From Gymnothorax reevesii (Eukaryota > Chordata > Actinopteri > Anguilliformes > Muraenidae), in NCBI GenBank assembly GCA_029721435.1, contig CM056583.1, forward strand, positions 50,509,620-50,573,619: a stretch of 64,000 bases of DNA, in the 5' to 3' direction. Shown one piece after another: positions 13,204 to 25,776 of this stretch. The notes under the pieces are model-generated. The model did not search any database. It was not told the DNA's origin and was given only the letters and a program-made list of their open reading frames with translations. A program made the position numbers and the translations under genes. How positions within the stretch are numbered: position 1 is the first letter of the stretch; every line of letters begins with the position of its first letter.

Positions 13204-13828
13204 TGTGATGGTCGGGTTATTGAGACGCCAAATGCTGTGGCCGGAACGAAAGAAGGGACAGCAAAATAAGAGACAAACACAGACAGAAATCAAAGAGAGA
13301 AACTCACACTTCCAAAGATCCAGTCCATATAACAATAAGGAAACGACAGAACAAATAGAAAGGGAAAAAAAATCTCGGAACCCGAGATAAAAAAAAAAAT
13401 TAGCACCAGACGGTGCTCAGAAAGAGGAAAAACAAAGATTCCCTTGCTATCTAGCGCTTTCCTCTTTCGCAGCTAATACCTCAACAACTTTCTCACTAGA
13501 GACCTTACCAGCTATAGTGCAAACAAAACACTGACACTCTAACAAGGGCAGCAAGGCGGAACTTAGGCTTAAATAGAATCCGGGCCCCCAATTAATGCCA
13601 GCTGGCCCAAGAATCCGATTGCGGGCAAACCGATATCATCCCGGACGAGAGCAACCAAGAAAGCTCTCAAAGCCACCGCCAGCCTCAAAAACCATGACAG
13701 CCATAGACCAGACGCACGCACACCCAGACAGAGGGACATAGCATTACCCTTTGGGTGGTGGGGGACTAACAAGGGGAACATGGATTGACAGTCTGACCCC
13801 CAAGAGACTTCAGTGTATGTCCTGACAT
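13204..13828 (-). mobile_element. Possible solo LTR, minus orientation
   Basis: Read on the minus strand, the segment starts TGTCAGGACATACAC and ends ACCCGACCATCACA, with a TATTTAAG box near the middle. It is 625 bp long and clearly different in composition from its flanks. No matching target duplication or primer-binding site is visible. An alternative is another unrecognised repeat. Confidence 0.4.
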
Positions 13829-15124
13829 TTATAATTGTGAATTCTTCCTTTAAATTTTTTTTTCTATTTATTGAAGTTTGATATTCAGGCCTAATTCTGG
13901 TTAAAACTTATAGGCATGCATGATGGTAGCACATTTAAACAGGCAATCCACTCTTCGAGAGAGGCTTCCACTAAGAGTCAGTGCTAAAACCTGTTTAGAA
14001 AAAAATCCATCAATAAAAGGCACACGAGGCAAAGTGCCTCACCTCAAAGGCTGCCATGAACAAGCTTAGGCATGTAGGTTGAGTATGTAGTACAGAATGA
14101 ATGTCATATTTTATTTATTCTCTATAAAAATGACTTGTCATGCTATACTGCGACATGATTTGAAGTTTTTGTCAAAAAATTCTCAATTTGTACAAATGAA
14201 AGGAGAGAGCAATTATATACTGTGATGAATTACTCTTTTAAAGAGTTTTATTTCATAATATGTCAGTAGTACTTTTAACATAGCTCATTATCACAATATA
14301 AATAACCCAGGTTTCTGGTGAAGAAGAGATTAACACAGTCTTTAAATGATGCGCTAAATCCAATGTTTATCAGCCTGCAATTACTATAGAAATTACATTA
14401 GACTCCACTCTCACTCATGAGCTGGAGTAGGAGTATGCCTCTGGATAGGCAGGGAGTGTTTCCAAATGAATGAAGACTGGAATTTTTCCAGGACTGCTGT
14501 TCAAAGCGAAAGCTTCCCATTTCATATTGCAGAGTATGCAGGAGTGACAGAATATGACATTAGGGCACTTTGAACATGCAAATAATGTTAAATACCGAAC
14601 CGCAGATAATGTGCATCTCGGCATATATACCTGCATTTCCATTGATTGCGGTCTTAGAAACTGAAAAATCCTTTCACCAAGAATAAATGTCAAAAATCAC
14701 TTAATTGCTGTTTGTTTTTAACTGACAGGGAACCTAAACAGCCAACATGTATATGCAGATTCGTGTTGACTTTAAGTGGGGCGTTTAGATGATAAGAGAA
14801 GCCCACTGTCATGATGCAGTGGAAGAAAAGATTACTTTAGCACTGAGATGAACTCAATCCTGGTTTCACGGCACGGGTAACAAGATTAAATGCAACAGTG
14901 AAAGCAGAATTTCTCTTCATGTTAAGCTAGAAGTTTGTTGCATATGACATTTCAAATCCAGAATTCTGACAGACAATTTTTTGTGGAAAAGGGAGCAGGA
15001 AGTTGATCAAAGTTTTTTTAGGAATTTCTCCAGAAAAAGTATGTATTGATTGCTCAAAAGCCAGCAAGGAGTCAGACCAATTTTCAGGAGCAGCTTTCTG
15101 ATTAAACCATTATTTAAAAGTTCA
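13829..15124. other. Intergenic, no gene recognised
   Basis: AT-rich sequence with no supported gene or repeat. Confidence 0.4.
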
Positions 15125-15470
15125 AGTTCAAGAGTCTTTATTATCCCCTAGGGGCAATTTGTTTTACAGCATGTAGTACATTCCCACAAAAAAAAAAAAA
15201 ACATTCAAACAATGTCATTTAAGAGCCTGATCACGGCAGGGACAAATGAAGCTCTCAGTCCAGTAGTCCTGCATCTCGGAAGCAGATATCTCCGCCTGGA
15301 AGGTAGCAGTCTGAATTCTTCATGCAAGGGGTGGTCACTCTGGGTCAGCCAGGATTAGTCTGGCTTTGGTCACTGACCTCACCTTGTGTAGATCAGAAAG
15401 GTCAGTTAGAGCCGTGCCGGCAATTTTGCTGCACACCCTAACAATTCCCAAGAATTTGTTCCTATTTTTA
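15125..15470 (-). mobile_element. 3' end of a non-LTR retrotransposon
   Basis: On the minus strand the translation contains RRYLLPRCRTT followed by RASFVPAVIRLLND and a stop. This resembles the C-terminal end of ORF2 in LINEs that are common in fish. The short 3' UTR that follows has the phrase AAATTGCCCCTAGGGG and ends near TCAAGAGTC. Only the last part of the element is present, so it is 5'-truncated. The clade (I/Nimb-like or another) is not certain. Confidence 0.7.
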
Positions 15471-16784
15471 CATGATAAAAGACCAAACCAACAGATAAAG
15501 TTAAAAGTTAGCAAAGACTCAATAAAAAATCTTCGGAAAATCTATACCCAACCTGAATATATCAAAGGCGAGAAATTAAAGTCACATGGAAATTATTCCT
15601 GACACAAGCACTGGTTTGCCACCAAGTATTTTTATGCATATTTCACAATAGGCCAGACTGATAAAGGCATGGGACATTAATATAAACAAACCTCTCTTTT
15701 AAGACAGTGACAACAAAGATCATTGCAGTATGATTTATTTCATTTTGCAAGTCAATACATATTTGAGAATGGTGAAAACTCATACCTTTATTATGACACA
15801 GTCTTTTCATTGTCTTTTCTTTAAGTGGCCTACGTACATGTGGGCATTACCATCTACGGTTTGGGCACATGCTATCACGATAATGAGGATGATCAAAGTT
15901 TTTTTGATTTCACTAATACAAATGATCACACATCTTTCAGAGGAGGCATTTTTATCTTTTTGACACAATCAATTCTGGATTCTGTACAAACACTATTACA
16001 ATGTTTACAATGAGGTCACATATATGCAGTTTGTTCCAAGGAAGGGATACGTTTAAGTCTAAAAATACTCATTTGCCAAAAAAAAAGGCTTTAGAAGAAG
16101 CTTTCTGTATAAAGACTCTTGGTGCATTGTTTTGTTTTTGTTTTTTTTTTGCTTTTTGGGTTTTTTTTCCCCAAATTGGCTACTGAAGATAATATGTGAT
16201 AGTAGGTATGTTTCTGAGTCAATTTTTAACAAACTGGTTCACACTAAGGGTCCCACAGTCCATTTATACTACTTTCTATTGAAAAGTTGTCATCTTTGTT
16301 TCCCTTTTACATATTTCATGCTCTCTCTTTTCACTTTTTGCCCTTTAGTCACTTTTAAATTCTGTTGTACATCCATTCCTTAGTTTACTGGACACCTGTA
16401 TCAGAGTGATGAATCCAATGCAACCAAACAGATAATACAGCTTCTATACCGGAAAATTCAAGGCCTGGTCTTTCCACTTTACTTGATAACAATGTCCTAG
16501 GTGGTCTTTGAATTTGTATGACATCAACTTACTGACAGCTCTGAAGATAAAAGATTAAAAAAAGCCAGCAACTACATCCATAAATGCCTGGGCCTTCCTC
16601 AGTGTCTTTGCAATATGACACTGTTTGGGGAAAAACACTCTGAAGCTTCCTCTAATATCTATTTGCTTGGGCTGCAAACAGAAGGTGGTGAGATAAGGTA
16701 ATACCATGGCAGCTTGTCAGGCACAGGGTCGAGGCTAAGAAAAGCAGTACAAGAAAGTAACCCCTCCTGTCACCTGGAAGTGAG
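15471..16784. other. Intergenic, no gene recognised
   Basis: AT-rich sequence with poly-T at about 16138-16160. Short open frames do not resemble genes. Confidence 0.4.
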
Positions 16785-17105
16785 TGGAACATGAGAGCTG
16801 ACCTCCACCGCCAGTTGAAGGTCCTACAACAGATCACCACAACCTCTCTATCACCAGATATTGTACTCTGGTCTGCCTCCTCCAAGAGGGTCATTATGGC
16901 CGAAGTAACTGTTCCGTGGGCAGAGGTAATGGTGGCTGCCTTCAGTAGAAAGGGAAAAGTACGCACAGATGTCAGCTGACTGCTCACAAACTGGGCAGCG
17001 TCTCTTGGGATGACAGGCTATAAGCTAAGAAAGGCTCTCAAAGACCTGGCAGAGAAGGCAAAATATGGGAGCTCCTGGCCCTGGCTGCAAAGAAAGGACA
17101 AGGTG
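16785..17105 (+). pseudogene. LINE fragment with PD-(D/E)XK restriction-like endonuclease domain
   Basis: The frame reads RADLHRQLKVLQQITTTSL, then SPDIVLWSAS, then AEVTVPWAE, a stop, and in the same frame LRKALKDLAEKA and SSWPWLQRKD. The PD, then about 15 residues later E-x-T, and a following K-containing segment match the restriction-like endonuclease found at the C-terminus of site-selective non-LTR retrotransposons (the R2/R4/NeSL group, known from the family). The end motif WPWLQRKD fits fish copies of this domain. One in-frame stop separates the halves, and no reverse transcriptase is found next to it, so this is a 5'-truncated relic. Confidence 0.65.
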
Positions 17106-17398
17106 AGGGGAAAGCAAGGATCTTAGTGTTGGCCAAGAGGGGTAGTGGGGAGACGTCCCTTCCACTGCTTGGGAATTGAGAGATATTCCAGGAGTAAGAT
17201 AGCAAAGCATCAGTGAGGGGTGTCTCCCAGCTGATGTACCCGCAGCTGGCGCAATGGCACCATCGGAGGGATGTCAGGCAAAAATGCACAGCAGGTGGAC
17301 TCACCTGTACTCAGAACTAGGACCATTCTTTTCAGCCTTTAAACTCGTAATGGGTTCTACAGAGACTGAATTCTGTTACCCATTTTTTATACTCATTC

Positions 17399-17560
17399 TA
17401 CAACCCCATTTCCAAAAATATTGTGATACTATTTAAAGTGAAAATACAAACAGTAATAATTTCCAAATCATTTAAACTGTAAATTTAAATGAAAATAGTG
17501 CAACTAGGAAGGGTAGACGCAAGTCTATCACATCACTTAAACTTCAACACAACAGAATGT
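17399..17560. repeat. Solo Tc1 terminal fragment
   Basis: Begins ACAACCCCATTTCCAAAAAT, close to the terminus of the complete Tc1 copy at 30606 (CAACCCCAATTCC). It then degenerates without any transposase, so only one end of an element is left. Confidence 0.5.
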
Positions 17561-19565
17561 CTCCCAACATTTTAAGTAAACCATACACACATCAAATATG
17601 ATGGTTTGATTTTGTTTACAGCTTTGCACAGAATATTTCTCAGTCATTACAAACTTTTTACTTCATTATTTTTGTAAACATAATTGTCCTAAAAAATAAC
17701 TTTAAATGTACCTAAGGCTTTTGTGCAGTACTGTTGCTATGTTTAAGCATATTTGTAGGTCATACAAACCTCTCTTGACAAGCATGATGTTGTTCCACAT
17801 CTATTGCTGGGAAAGAATTCAATTCATGGCCTATGTGTCCAGAATATTATATTTAAACACAGCTGATCTGATAATGTGATAATTATACACCCCAGCTACC
17901 ATTAACAAAATTGGGATTTTGGAATGGAAACTTTTTTCTTGTAGCCTAGGATCACAGTGTAATATGATGATAAAGTATAGACACTACAGTGTCAAGCAGT
18001 ATGGCTCCACCGTGAAAGAAATCACTTTTTACAGCTTCAATGACTGCATGGATTTCTTTGATGGGCGGAGAAGGGGACAGAGCTGGGTGTTGTGATGGAG
18101 TCATGTCTGAGCTGCCTTTAAGGAGAGCTTATGATGTAATACCTTGTAATAGTTTGCACTCTTCTTAGCATGAGGAAATGGTGTAATTAGTTGCCAGAGT
18201 AATGGTTCAATAACAGCTTTTATTTGGCCAAAATGTGATTTTTAAGAACCACAGGTACTTAGTTCTGTTTCAGACAAGTTATATGTTTTCAGACAACATA
18301 CAGTAATTGTTAAAAACAGAGAGGTGGAGAGGAACATTTCATATTTCAATTTGATGGTTAAATTTCAACTGAGCTACAATTCACAGTTTGTTTTGCCCGA
18401 TGCTCATTCCTATAAGGAATATTGGATGAAATAAGTTTAAAGACATTAATGCTGTGTACAATGTTTAGTTGGAGGCTTGTGATGCCTGTTGGCCTAATCA
18501 CCTTTCCTGTCTTTTTGTCTTTCTTTGCTCATTAATGAAAATATCTAATCAGCCAATTCTGTGGCAGAAATTCATTGGCATTCAAAGTATGGGGGCTCTC
18601 AGGAGGTTTTAATTGACCCCTTAATTGACGCTTCAGACGCCCTGAAACATAAAAATTTGGGATGGTCAAAAAAAATTTTTTAATTCACAGGGTTGTCACA
18701 CACAGCTCAAACCTTCATCATAATGTTGGCATTCGAATTCTAAATAAACATTTTGAATGCTGCACAGCTTCTGTTTTTGCATGGCCATTCATTCAGTTTA
18801 AATCTGGTATGTATGCACAGAATAAAGATTAGGCTACACTGAAATTATCAGTATTGTTCTATTTGTAAAATTAAATTCCAGTTTTGGCTGTATAGGAAGC
18901 ATTTTCAATAATTCTAGAGTGTTGCAAAGTGGCCCAAGAGTCAAAATTTACCGACATAAAGACAAATGTATTCATTTCCAAAATTCACATCACATCTGTA
19001 TTTAAAATCCAAATGAAATAAAAATGCTTCTTTAACCCTTCACATTCCTGGTCATATTGTGCAATTATTTAACAACATATGAAAAAAAGAATACAAAAAA
19101 TCTATCTCTTTGTAGTCTTGCATCAAGATCCAATCTTTTTTTCACGTAAAACAAAATTTAACGTGTGCTTAAGTAAGCCTGTACCACAATTTTTAACCAA
19201 TAATGTCATGACATACAGTACACCCATCAGTCAATCTTAAACTTTTAGCAGCACACAGGTTGTGAAGACTAATTAGTTAGCTAGCTAGCAACATCATGGC
19301 ACGGCTGTGTTTCTTCGGGTGTTTGCCACGTTGAACACTGTTCAGTTTCCATGAACAATGGTCATGGGCCCACTGTTTCAAACTTATTCACTTTGAGGAA
19401 AGTGGTATCTGTGCCAGCTCCAGATAATGTGCCAAGAATTTAGCATCAGCCTACTTTAGTAATTACATGCAGCATTCAATGGGCTTCGTCTTTCTCTTCC
19501 TGACAGATATTGCTGCCCTGTTGATGTACACCGAAGGGTCTCACCTACTTTGAAAGTAAATACCT
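17561..19565. other. Intergenic, no gene recognised
   Basis: AT-rich sequence. I see no exon, RNA gene or delimited repeat. Confidence 0.4.
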
Positions 19566-19715
19566 TTAGGCCAGGACTATTCAACATTATCCAGAAAGGG
19601 TTAGTCTGGGTGCAGGATTTCATTACAACTAAGCAGTTACAAACCTGATTTTACTAATCAACCCCAAGGGTCTTAGCTAAAGAGCTTGATTAGTAATGTT
19701 GAATAGGCCTGCTTT
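19566..19715. repeat. Degenerate hAT-MITE-like repeat
   Basis: The left half (CAGGACTATTCAACATTATCC, GGGTGCAGGATTTCATTAC) resembles the hAT MITE at 29748 (CAGGGGTATCCAAACTAATC, GGGTGCTGCTTTTTG). The inverse phrase TAATGTTGAATAGGCCTG closes the unit. It is much more diverged than that copy. Confidence 0.4.
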
Positions 19716-20040
19716 AGGCTAACGTACAGATAATGTTGGCATATGACACTTCATGCAGTATATACTGGTTCTGCTGTTCCAGCATTTTCAATCGCAGTAA
19801 TTCTCCATGCTGTTAGGACATACACATATTTGTGAACGGATCAGACTGCCTCAAACAAACTTTGGTGTGAGTAGGAACATGCATGCCAAGTTTCAGCTTC
19901 ATTGGACCAGTGGATTCGGAGAAGATGATGTTTACACACGGACAACGACAGATGACGATGGACAAGGGGATGACAGAATAACCCCACATGAGTTAAAAAG
20001 TGTAAGTTCTCAGAATTTTCTTGACTAATATTAGGCTGGA

Positions 20041-23000
20041 TTACAATAGATTATTTAAACTAGGGACTTGGGGGGCAGGGAGGTTAGTGAGTGTTACACA
20101 TAGGGAAATGCAGACTGCCCCGATGGAAGCTGACGGCCTTACATGCACTACCGATGATTTACTTCTAAAGCAACAAAGCGTAGTGGGGGGCATGAAGCAG
20201 CGGCCACATGGGAAATCAAGGGGGAAGAGCATTAGTAATAACCTGAAATGTTTTAATTTAAATGCAAGAAGCATAAAAAATAAATTTTCAGAACTTGAGG
20301 CTGTAATGATTAGTAAGGGCTATGACATAGTTGGGATTACAGAGAAATGGCTAAATGAAGAGGATGGAGATGAATATAACATAGAAGGTTATAAACTCTT
20401 TAAGAAGGATAGAAGTAATAGGCAAGGAGGGGGCGTAGCACTCTATGTGATCAAAAACATTAATGTACAGGAAATTCCCGAAATTGAACATTCCATGTCC
20501 TGTGAAGATATCTGGGTCAGGCTCTTTGGCAAACACGAGACAGGTTTAAACATAGGAGTATGCTATCGACCACCAGCTTTGGACAGTACTATGAAATGCT
20601 TTTTAGGAGGATTACGCAAGCTTGTAGAGGTGGTGGGACTATTATTATGGCAAACAAATTATCCTGGTATCAATTAGGAAATGGTGAAAGGACAGGGCAG
20701 GGGGGAGGAACAATTTCCAGATATTATAAATGATAATTTCTTGGTGCAGTATGTTAATAAACCTACCAGAGAGAAGGCAATTTTAGACTTATTGCTCTGT
20801 AATGACCCTGATAGAATTAGCAATGTTGAGGTACTGGAGCCACTTGGGACAAGCGATCACTCCGCTGTTAATTTTGCTGTTTCATGGGAAGTTAAAAAGG
20901 TGTATTCTAAAACAAAAATTTTCAATTTTAGGTGAGCAAACTTTGACAGGATGCACTCATATCTAGGTGAAATAAAATGGGAGACACTCCTGGACTGTGA
21001 GCCCATAAATGAGATGTGGGAAGGATTTAAGGGGGTTTTACTTGAATCACAATGCAGATTCATTCCAAAAGTGACCAAAAGTAAGCTGAAAAAGCAGAAT
21101 CCTCAGTGGATGACCTAAAGTATTCATAGGATTTTGAGGGAAAAGAGGAATCTTTATAAGATGTGCATAAAGGATAACAATGAGAACACTAAGGCTGAAT
21201 ACTTTAAAATGCGGGCTGTGGTCAAAAAAGACCTGAGGAATGCTAGAAGACTGTATGAAAGACAAATTGCAGAGGGGGCAAAAACTAACCCTAAGCGCTT
21301 CTTTCAGTACTGTAGCAGAAAAAGGAAAGTTAAAGAGCCGGTTAAGTGTATAAAGAATAAAAACGGATCGCTGCTATATGATAACAAGTATATTGCAGAT
21401 GCCTTAAACAGTTACTTTGTTGAGAATTTTACCTCAGAGGGGGTCTTTATTTGGCCAGAGGGCATGTTAAATGCTCAAGATTATTTAGCGGAAATTGAGG
21501 TTTGGGATAACGAAGTATTAGACAAGTTGCATGTCTAAAACTAAAACTAAAGGCAGATAAGGCGGCGGGTCCTGATGGCTTATATGCTAGAGTGCTCAGG
21601 GAAGTTGGTGAGATCATCTTTAAGCCGCTATCCGCCATCTTCAAACGGTCTTTAGAAACCGGAGAAATACCAAATGATTGGAAACAGGGCAATATAATAG
21701 CAATATATAAAAAAGGGGACTGTACCGAGCCAGGAAACTACAGGCCAGTCAGTTTAACTTGCATTGCGTGGAAAATATTGGAATCTATCATAAGAGATGA
21801 GCTGGACTTATTTCTTGAATGAAACAGTATCTTGAGGGATAGCCAACATGGTTTTCGGAAGGGAAGGTCATGCCTAACAAACCTTCTGGAATTTTTTGAA
21901 GAGGCCACTAGGACTTATGACCAGAGCAGGACTTATGACATCATATTCTTGGATTTTCAGAAAGCATTCGATACGGTACCACATAAGAGACTAATTTTTA
22001 AAATGAGCTCCATTGGAGTTACAGGAGGTATTCTGAAGTAGATTCAAAACTGGTTACAGGACAGAACACAAAGAGTGGTGGTCAGTGGTATCTCATCTGA
22101 GCTAGGTATGATGGAGAGTGGCGTCCCCCGGGGATTGGTGTTGGGACCCCTGCTGTTCCTCATCTACATTAATGACCTTGATAGGAATATTGAGAGCAGA
22201 TTGGTTAAATTTGCAGATGATACTAAATTGAGGGGTTTGGCAAATAGTTTTGGGTCCACTAAAGTAATTCAGGATGATTTGGATAGAATCCAGAATTGGG
22301 CAGAAATGTGGTAAATGAAATTTAATCTAGCAAAATGTAAAGTTGTACATGTAGGTAATAAAAACATTAGACAGGATTACTTCATGGGAGGTTTAAAACT
22401 GGAATGTGCTGCACACGAGAAAGATCTGGGAGTGATTGTTGACCAAACCCTCACAGGTTCTAGCCATTTTGCCGTAGCAGTTAAAAAAGCTAATCGGATG
22501 CTGGGATACATTGCCAAGAGTATTGAGTACAAATCTAAGGAGGTGATGCTTCTTTTGCACAACACATTTGTCAGACCACATCTGGAGTTTTGTGAACAGT
22601 ACTGGGGACCATACTTTAAGAAACATAGAGAGGCTCTAGAAAAAGTTCAGAGAAGGGCCACTGAAGCTAATTCCGGGTATGAAAGATGAAATCTATGAGA
22701 AGAGGCTGAAGATCTTTAATCTCTTTAGCCTTAGAAAAAGGAGACTCAGGGGTGATTTGATTGAGGTCTTTAAATATGTTAAAGGGATTAACAAAGTGAA
22801 TTATGTAGGATTCCTTCGACCAAGTGGTGTGAGTAGAACTCGGGGTCACAAATGGAAGTTGACCAAAGGTAAATTTGGCACCGATATTCGGAAATATTTC
22901 TTCACCCAAAGAGTAATTTCAATGTGGAATCGCTTGCCTGACCATATTGTTGAGGCAGAGACCTTGGGGGTTTTCAAGAGCAGGCTTGACTTAAAGCTAG

Positions 23001-23125
23001 ATACCACTGAGTCATTCAGTATCTGAAGGGATATATTCACAATAGTATAAAGAAACTGGCAAGCTTAGTTGGGCTGAAAGGCCTGTTCTTGCCATTCATG
23101 TTATGTTATATTATGTTATAACAAA
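20041..23125 (+). mobile_element. CR1-type LINE, ORF2-bearing, inactivated
   Basis: The element lies on the plus strand and covers most of ORF2. From 5' to 3': an apurinic-like endonuclease (LNARSIKNKF near 20255, then GYDIVGITEKWL and GGGVALYV, ending with the GTSDHSAVNF block near 20848); a linker; and the reverse transcriptase (KADKAAGPDG near 21548, GNYRPVSLT, QHGFRKGRSCLTNL, DFQKAFDTVPH, GVPRGLVLGPLLF, and FADD at 22210-22221). The C-terminal part contains VRPHLEFCEQYWGP, KVQRRAT and RRLRGDLIEVFK, characteristic of CR1. It ends at about 23026 and is followed by a short ATGTTATGTTATATTATG tail, like CR1 3' microsatellite ends. Numerous stops and frameshifts make it dead. ORF1 is not seen. 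Confidence 0.9.
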
Positions 23126-24083
23126 CTGATGAGCTACATTCATTAAATGATGAAAAACTGACTGATCTAATCAATGAAGCACCTTTTTGAAATTGAGGAG
23201 TTTCAGGTTCTTTTTAGATCGATGACATCATAAAATATGAGCACTTAGTGGTGGAATTCCCCGACAGCCAACAGGTATATCATACACTGCAAGGCATGAA
23301 AGCATGCCGAAATTATCAAGAGCCGTTGTTCAAACTAAACATCAGAAGGGGAAAGAAACGTGATCCAAGTGACTTTGACCATCGAATGATACCAGGCAGG
23401 GTTCTGATCTCCACGGGAAGGTCATTCTGCCGCCTCTTAGCCATAATAGAAAGCAAATATGACTAAGTTGCAGGTATGGAGAGGAGGAGGCGTCAGGCAT
23501 CTGGAGGTGGCAGAGCAGAGAGGTTTGTGGGTGTGCGGTCTAATGGTTCTCTTGAAGATCACTAATATATTAAATATGATGTGAGCTATAACAGGCAGCT
23601 AGTGGAAGGCCATTGGAGGGAGGATGACGTGGAAGAGTCAGGGGAGGTTGTGGATTAGATGAGCTGCACCTCCCTGGATTGGCTGAAGTAATAATGGTTC
23701 TCTAGGGCACCATAAATATTTTATTTTTGTGATTTTCATTGTTTTTGACCCACCCTGAACACAGTCAAACTGTCCAGCCCATCGCAGTAACCTGTTCTAT
23801 CCACTCAGGAGGTAGATGTTGGGCACGTACTGTTATTCTTCCAACTCATGTGATAACTAGCCCTCACTTCTTGTACACATAGTGGTTCCCAAACTTGGTC
23901 CCAGAGGGCCCCTAAGCATGCGGGTTTTTGTTATAAACAATGAAATAATCAATGAAATAATTTCAACACGCTGCCAATTTTTCTTGAGTACGTGCTTTCG
24001 ATTTTTAGTTGGATTACTCATCTTTTTGATCAACATTATGCCAGAATAATGCAATATCACAAGGAATGTACATAATCCCTTAG
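23126..24083. other. Intergenic with weak repeat traces
   Basis: Near 23350-23400, GTGATCCAAGTGACTTTGAC resembles the N-terminal part of a Tc1 transposase gene. At 23881 AGTGGTTCCCAAACTTGGTC resembles one hAT-MITE end. Neither extends into a delimited element, and no gene is seen. Confidence 0.35.
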
Positions 24084-24635
24084 TTAGCTCCCGCCGCTCG
24101 AGGTGCGGGAGCTATGGTATCAGGCTCTGTCCATGCGTGCGTGCATGTGTGCGTCTGTCAACACATTTCGCTTTATCTCATCAACAATTTCAGTTACAGG
24201 CTCCAATTTTTACTGGACATGCATCTCATAAAGTCCTACAAATGACATGCCTAAAGGTGACCTTGGCCTATTTTTTCAAGGTCACTGGCCAAAAAATATC
24301 ATCAAAAACTTTGACATTTCACTTTATCTCATCAACAATTTCAGTTACAGGCTCCTAATTTTTTCTGGACATGCATCTCATTAAGGCCTACAAATGACGT
24401 GCCTGATGGTGACCTTAGCCTATTTTTTCAAGGTCACTGGCCTAAAAATATCACCAAAAACTTCGACATTTTGCTGTATCTCATCAACTATTTCAGTTAC
24501 AGGCTCCTAATTAGCTCCTGCTGCCCAAGTGGCATTGGAGCTGTGGTATCAGGCTCCATCCGTGCCTGCGTCCGTCTATGCGTGCGTCCGTCAACAAAAA
24601 ATTTGACATTTTGTTTACAATAAGGGTGGGAGCTT
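24084..24635. mobile_element. Terminal-hairpin element, copy 3 (partly tandem)
   Basis: Starts TTAGCTCCCGCC, whose inverse GGTGGGAGCTT lies near 24626. GCTCCCGCCGCTCGAGGTGCGGGAGC forms the terminal hairpin and is followed by TATGGTATCAGG, comparable to GTATTATG in copies 1 and 2. The interior has three direct units of about 151 bp (CTTTATCTCATCAAC at 24171 and 24322, CTGTATCTCATCAAC at 24474). A second hairpin start (TTAGCTCCTGCTGCC, 24511) shows either a dimer or an insertion of one copy in another. No coding frame is evident. Confidence 0.6.
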
Positions 24636-25124
24636 CTGGGACTGACAGTGCCCTCTATTTAATATTTGGGATTCTTGCAACATGGCAAGCAATTGCATTA
24701 AAAAGTGGTAACAATAACCATTGAGATGATGGGCTCCTAACAAGGTTGACATTATTTTTCTTTCTTTAGCAACAGTACAATGCAGGTTTGCCTCATGATC
24801 ATTTACTTTGTCTTCAAATTTTTCATTATCTATCAGATGGCAATGACTGATGGCCTGGAGTCAGGACCTCCACTAATTAACAGCCCACTGATTCAGATCA
24901 GTCTCAATTTGATTAAAAATTATTTTGTGCCACTTACTTATATGTAAGTAAATTTCTGCATTATAGCCCAATAAGCGGTACATATCCACAGACATGCAGT
25001 GGAGCATAGCATACAATGCTATTGCTGATGTAATATGATTAAGATTTGAAGTACTCTTGCATGAAAAGCACCTAGTTTGAAAAATGAATAACTTGCTAAA
25101 GTAATCAGCTGATAAAACAGTCAG
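24636..25124. other. Intergenic, no gene recognised
   Basis: AT-rich sequence without supported features. Confidence 0.4.
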
Positions 25125-25325
25125 TGTAAAGCTCTATGCGCCTGGCAAACCTGGAGAGACTACTAGAGACCAAGATAACCCAAATTATCCTTGGGGAGGC
25201 CAGGCCAATTGTTGCCTTACTCATCTGAACCTCTGGCCATAGCCAGAAATGGTGTGGCTGGGATTCAAGCACAGGATAACATGGTCAAAGATCGTAGCTG
25301 TGAGCCACTCAAACACCCACAAAAA
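25125..25325 (-). repeat. tRNA-derived SINE, minus strand
   Basis: On the minus strand, a tRNA-like head (GAGTGGCTCACAGCTACG) is followed by a B-box-like GCTTGAATCCC (plus-strand 25260-25270). The spacing of A-like and B-like boxes fits an RNA polymerase III promoter. A non-tRNA body of about 130 bp follows. The copy is diverged and probably inactive. Confidence 0.5.
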
Positions 25326-25619
25326 ATGTAAGAAAAAACTACACTATATTCCAAAGATGTTTTAGCTTTACTTGAAATCCTAAAAATCACTACTTGTTTT
25401 ACTCCCAAATGAGTAGGGCACAGATTTTGCAATTTTTCAATTTGTATTATTCATCATCATTATTTAATTATTCAAATCTAAAGAGCCTAAAATGTATTTA
25501 GCCCCACAACTCAGGATGTGACTGCAGCTGTTGAAGATTATATTTCAATATTTCTCATCATATTCTTCAGTAGATCAATTGGCATGTTGAATAACCATAA
25601 TCAATAACCATATTATGTA

Positions 25620-25623
<4 letters not shown>

Positions 25624-25657
<34 letters not shown>

Positions 25658-25776
25658 GCACACATAACATAACACATACACATACAAGTAGTTCATATAT
25701 GCATAGGGAGGGGATGAGCAGTGCAAACCCACACACACACACACACACAGGCGCACACACACATGCACATACACAT
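25624..25776. repeat. CA/TG microsatellite tracts
   Basis: Two AC-dinucleotide runs (25624-25654 and about 25730-25776) are separated by mixed sequence. Cysteine/valine-rich open frames across them come only from the dinucleotide repeat. Confidence 0.9.

Noticed and set aside
12900..13280. 126-codon minus-strand open frame
   Set aside because: It spans a SINE tail, unique sequence and the start of a probable LTR, and has no recognisable motif.
13204..13828. Full LTR retrotransposon at this place
   Set aside because: No primer-binding site, gag-pol or second LTR is present, and flanking pentamers do not match; only a possible solo LTR is reported.
23248..23466. 72-codon plus-strand frame with GKKRDPSDFDHRMI
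   Set aside because: A short match to the N-terminal region of a Tc1 transposase, too small and isolated to delimit an element.
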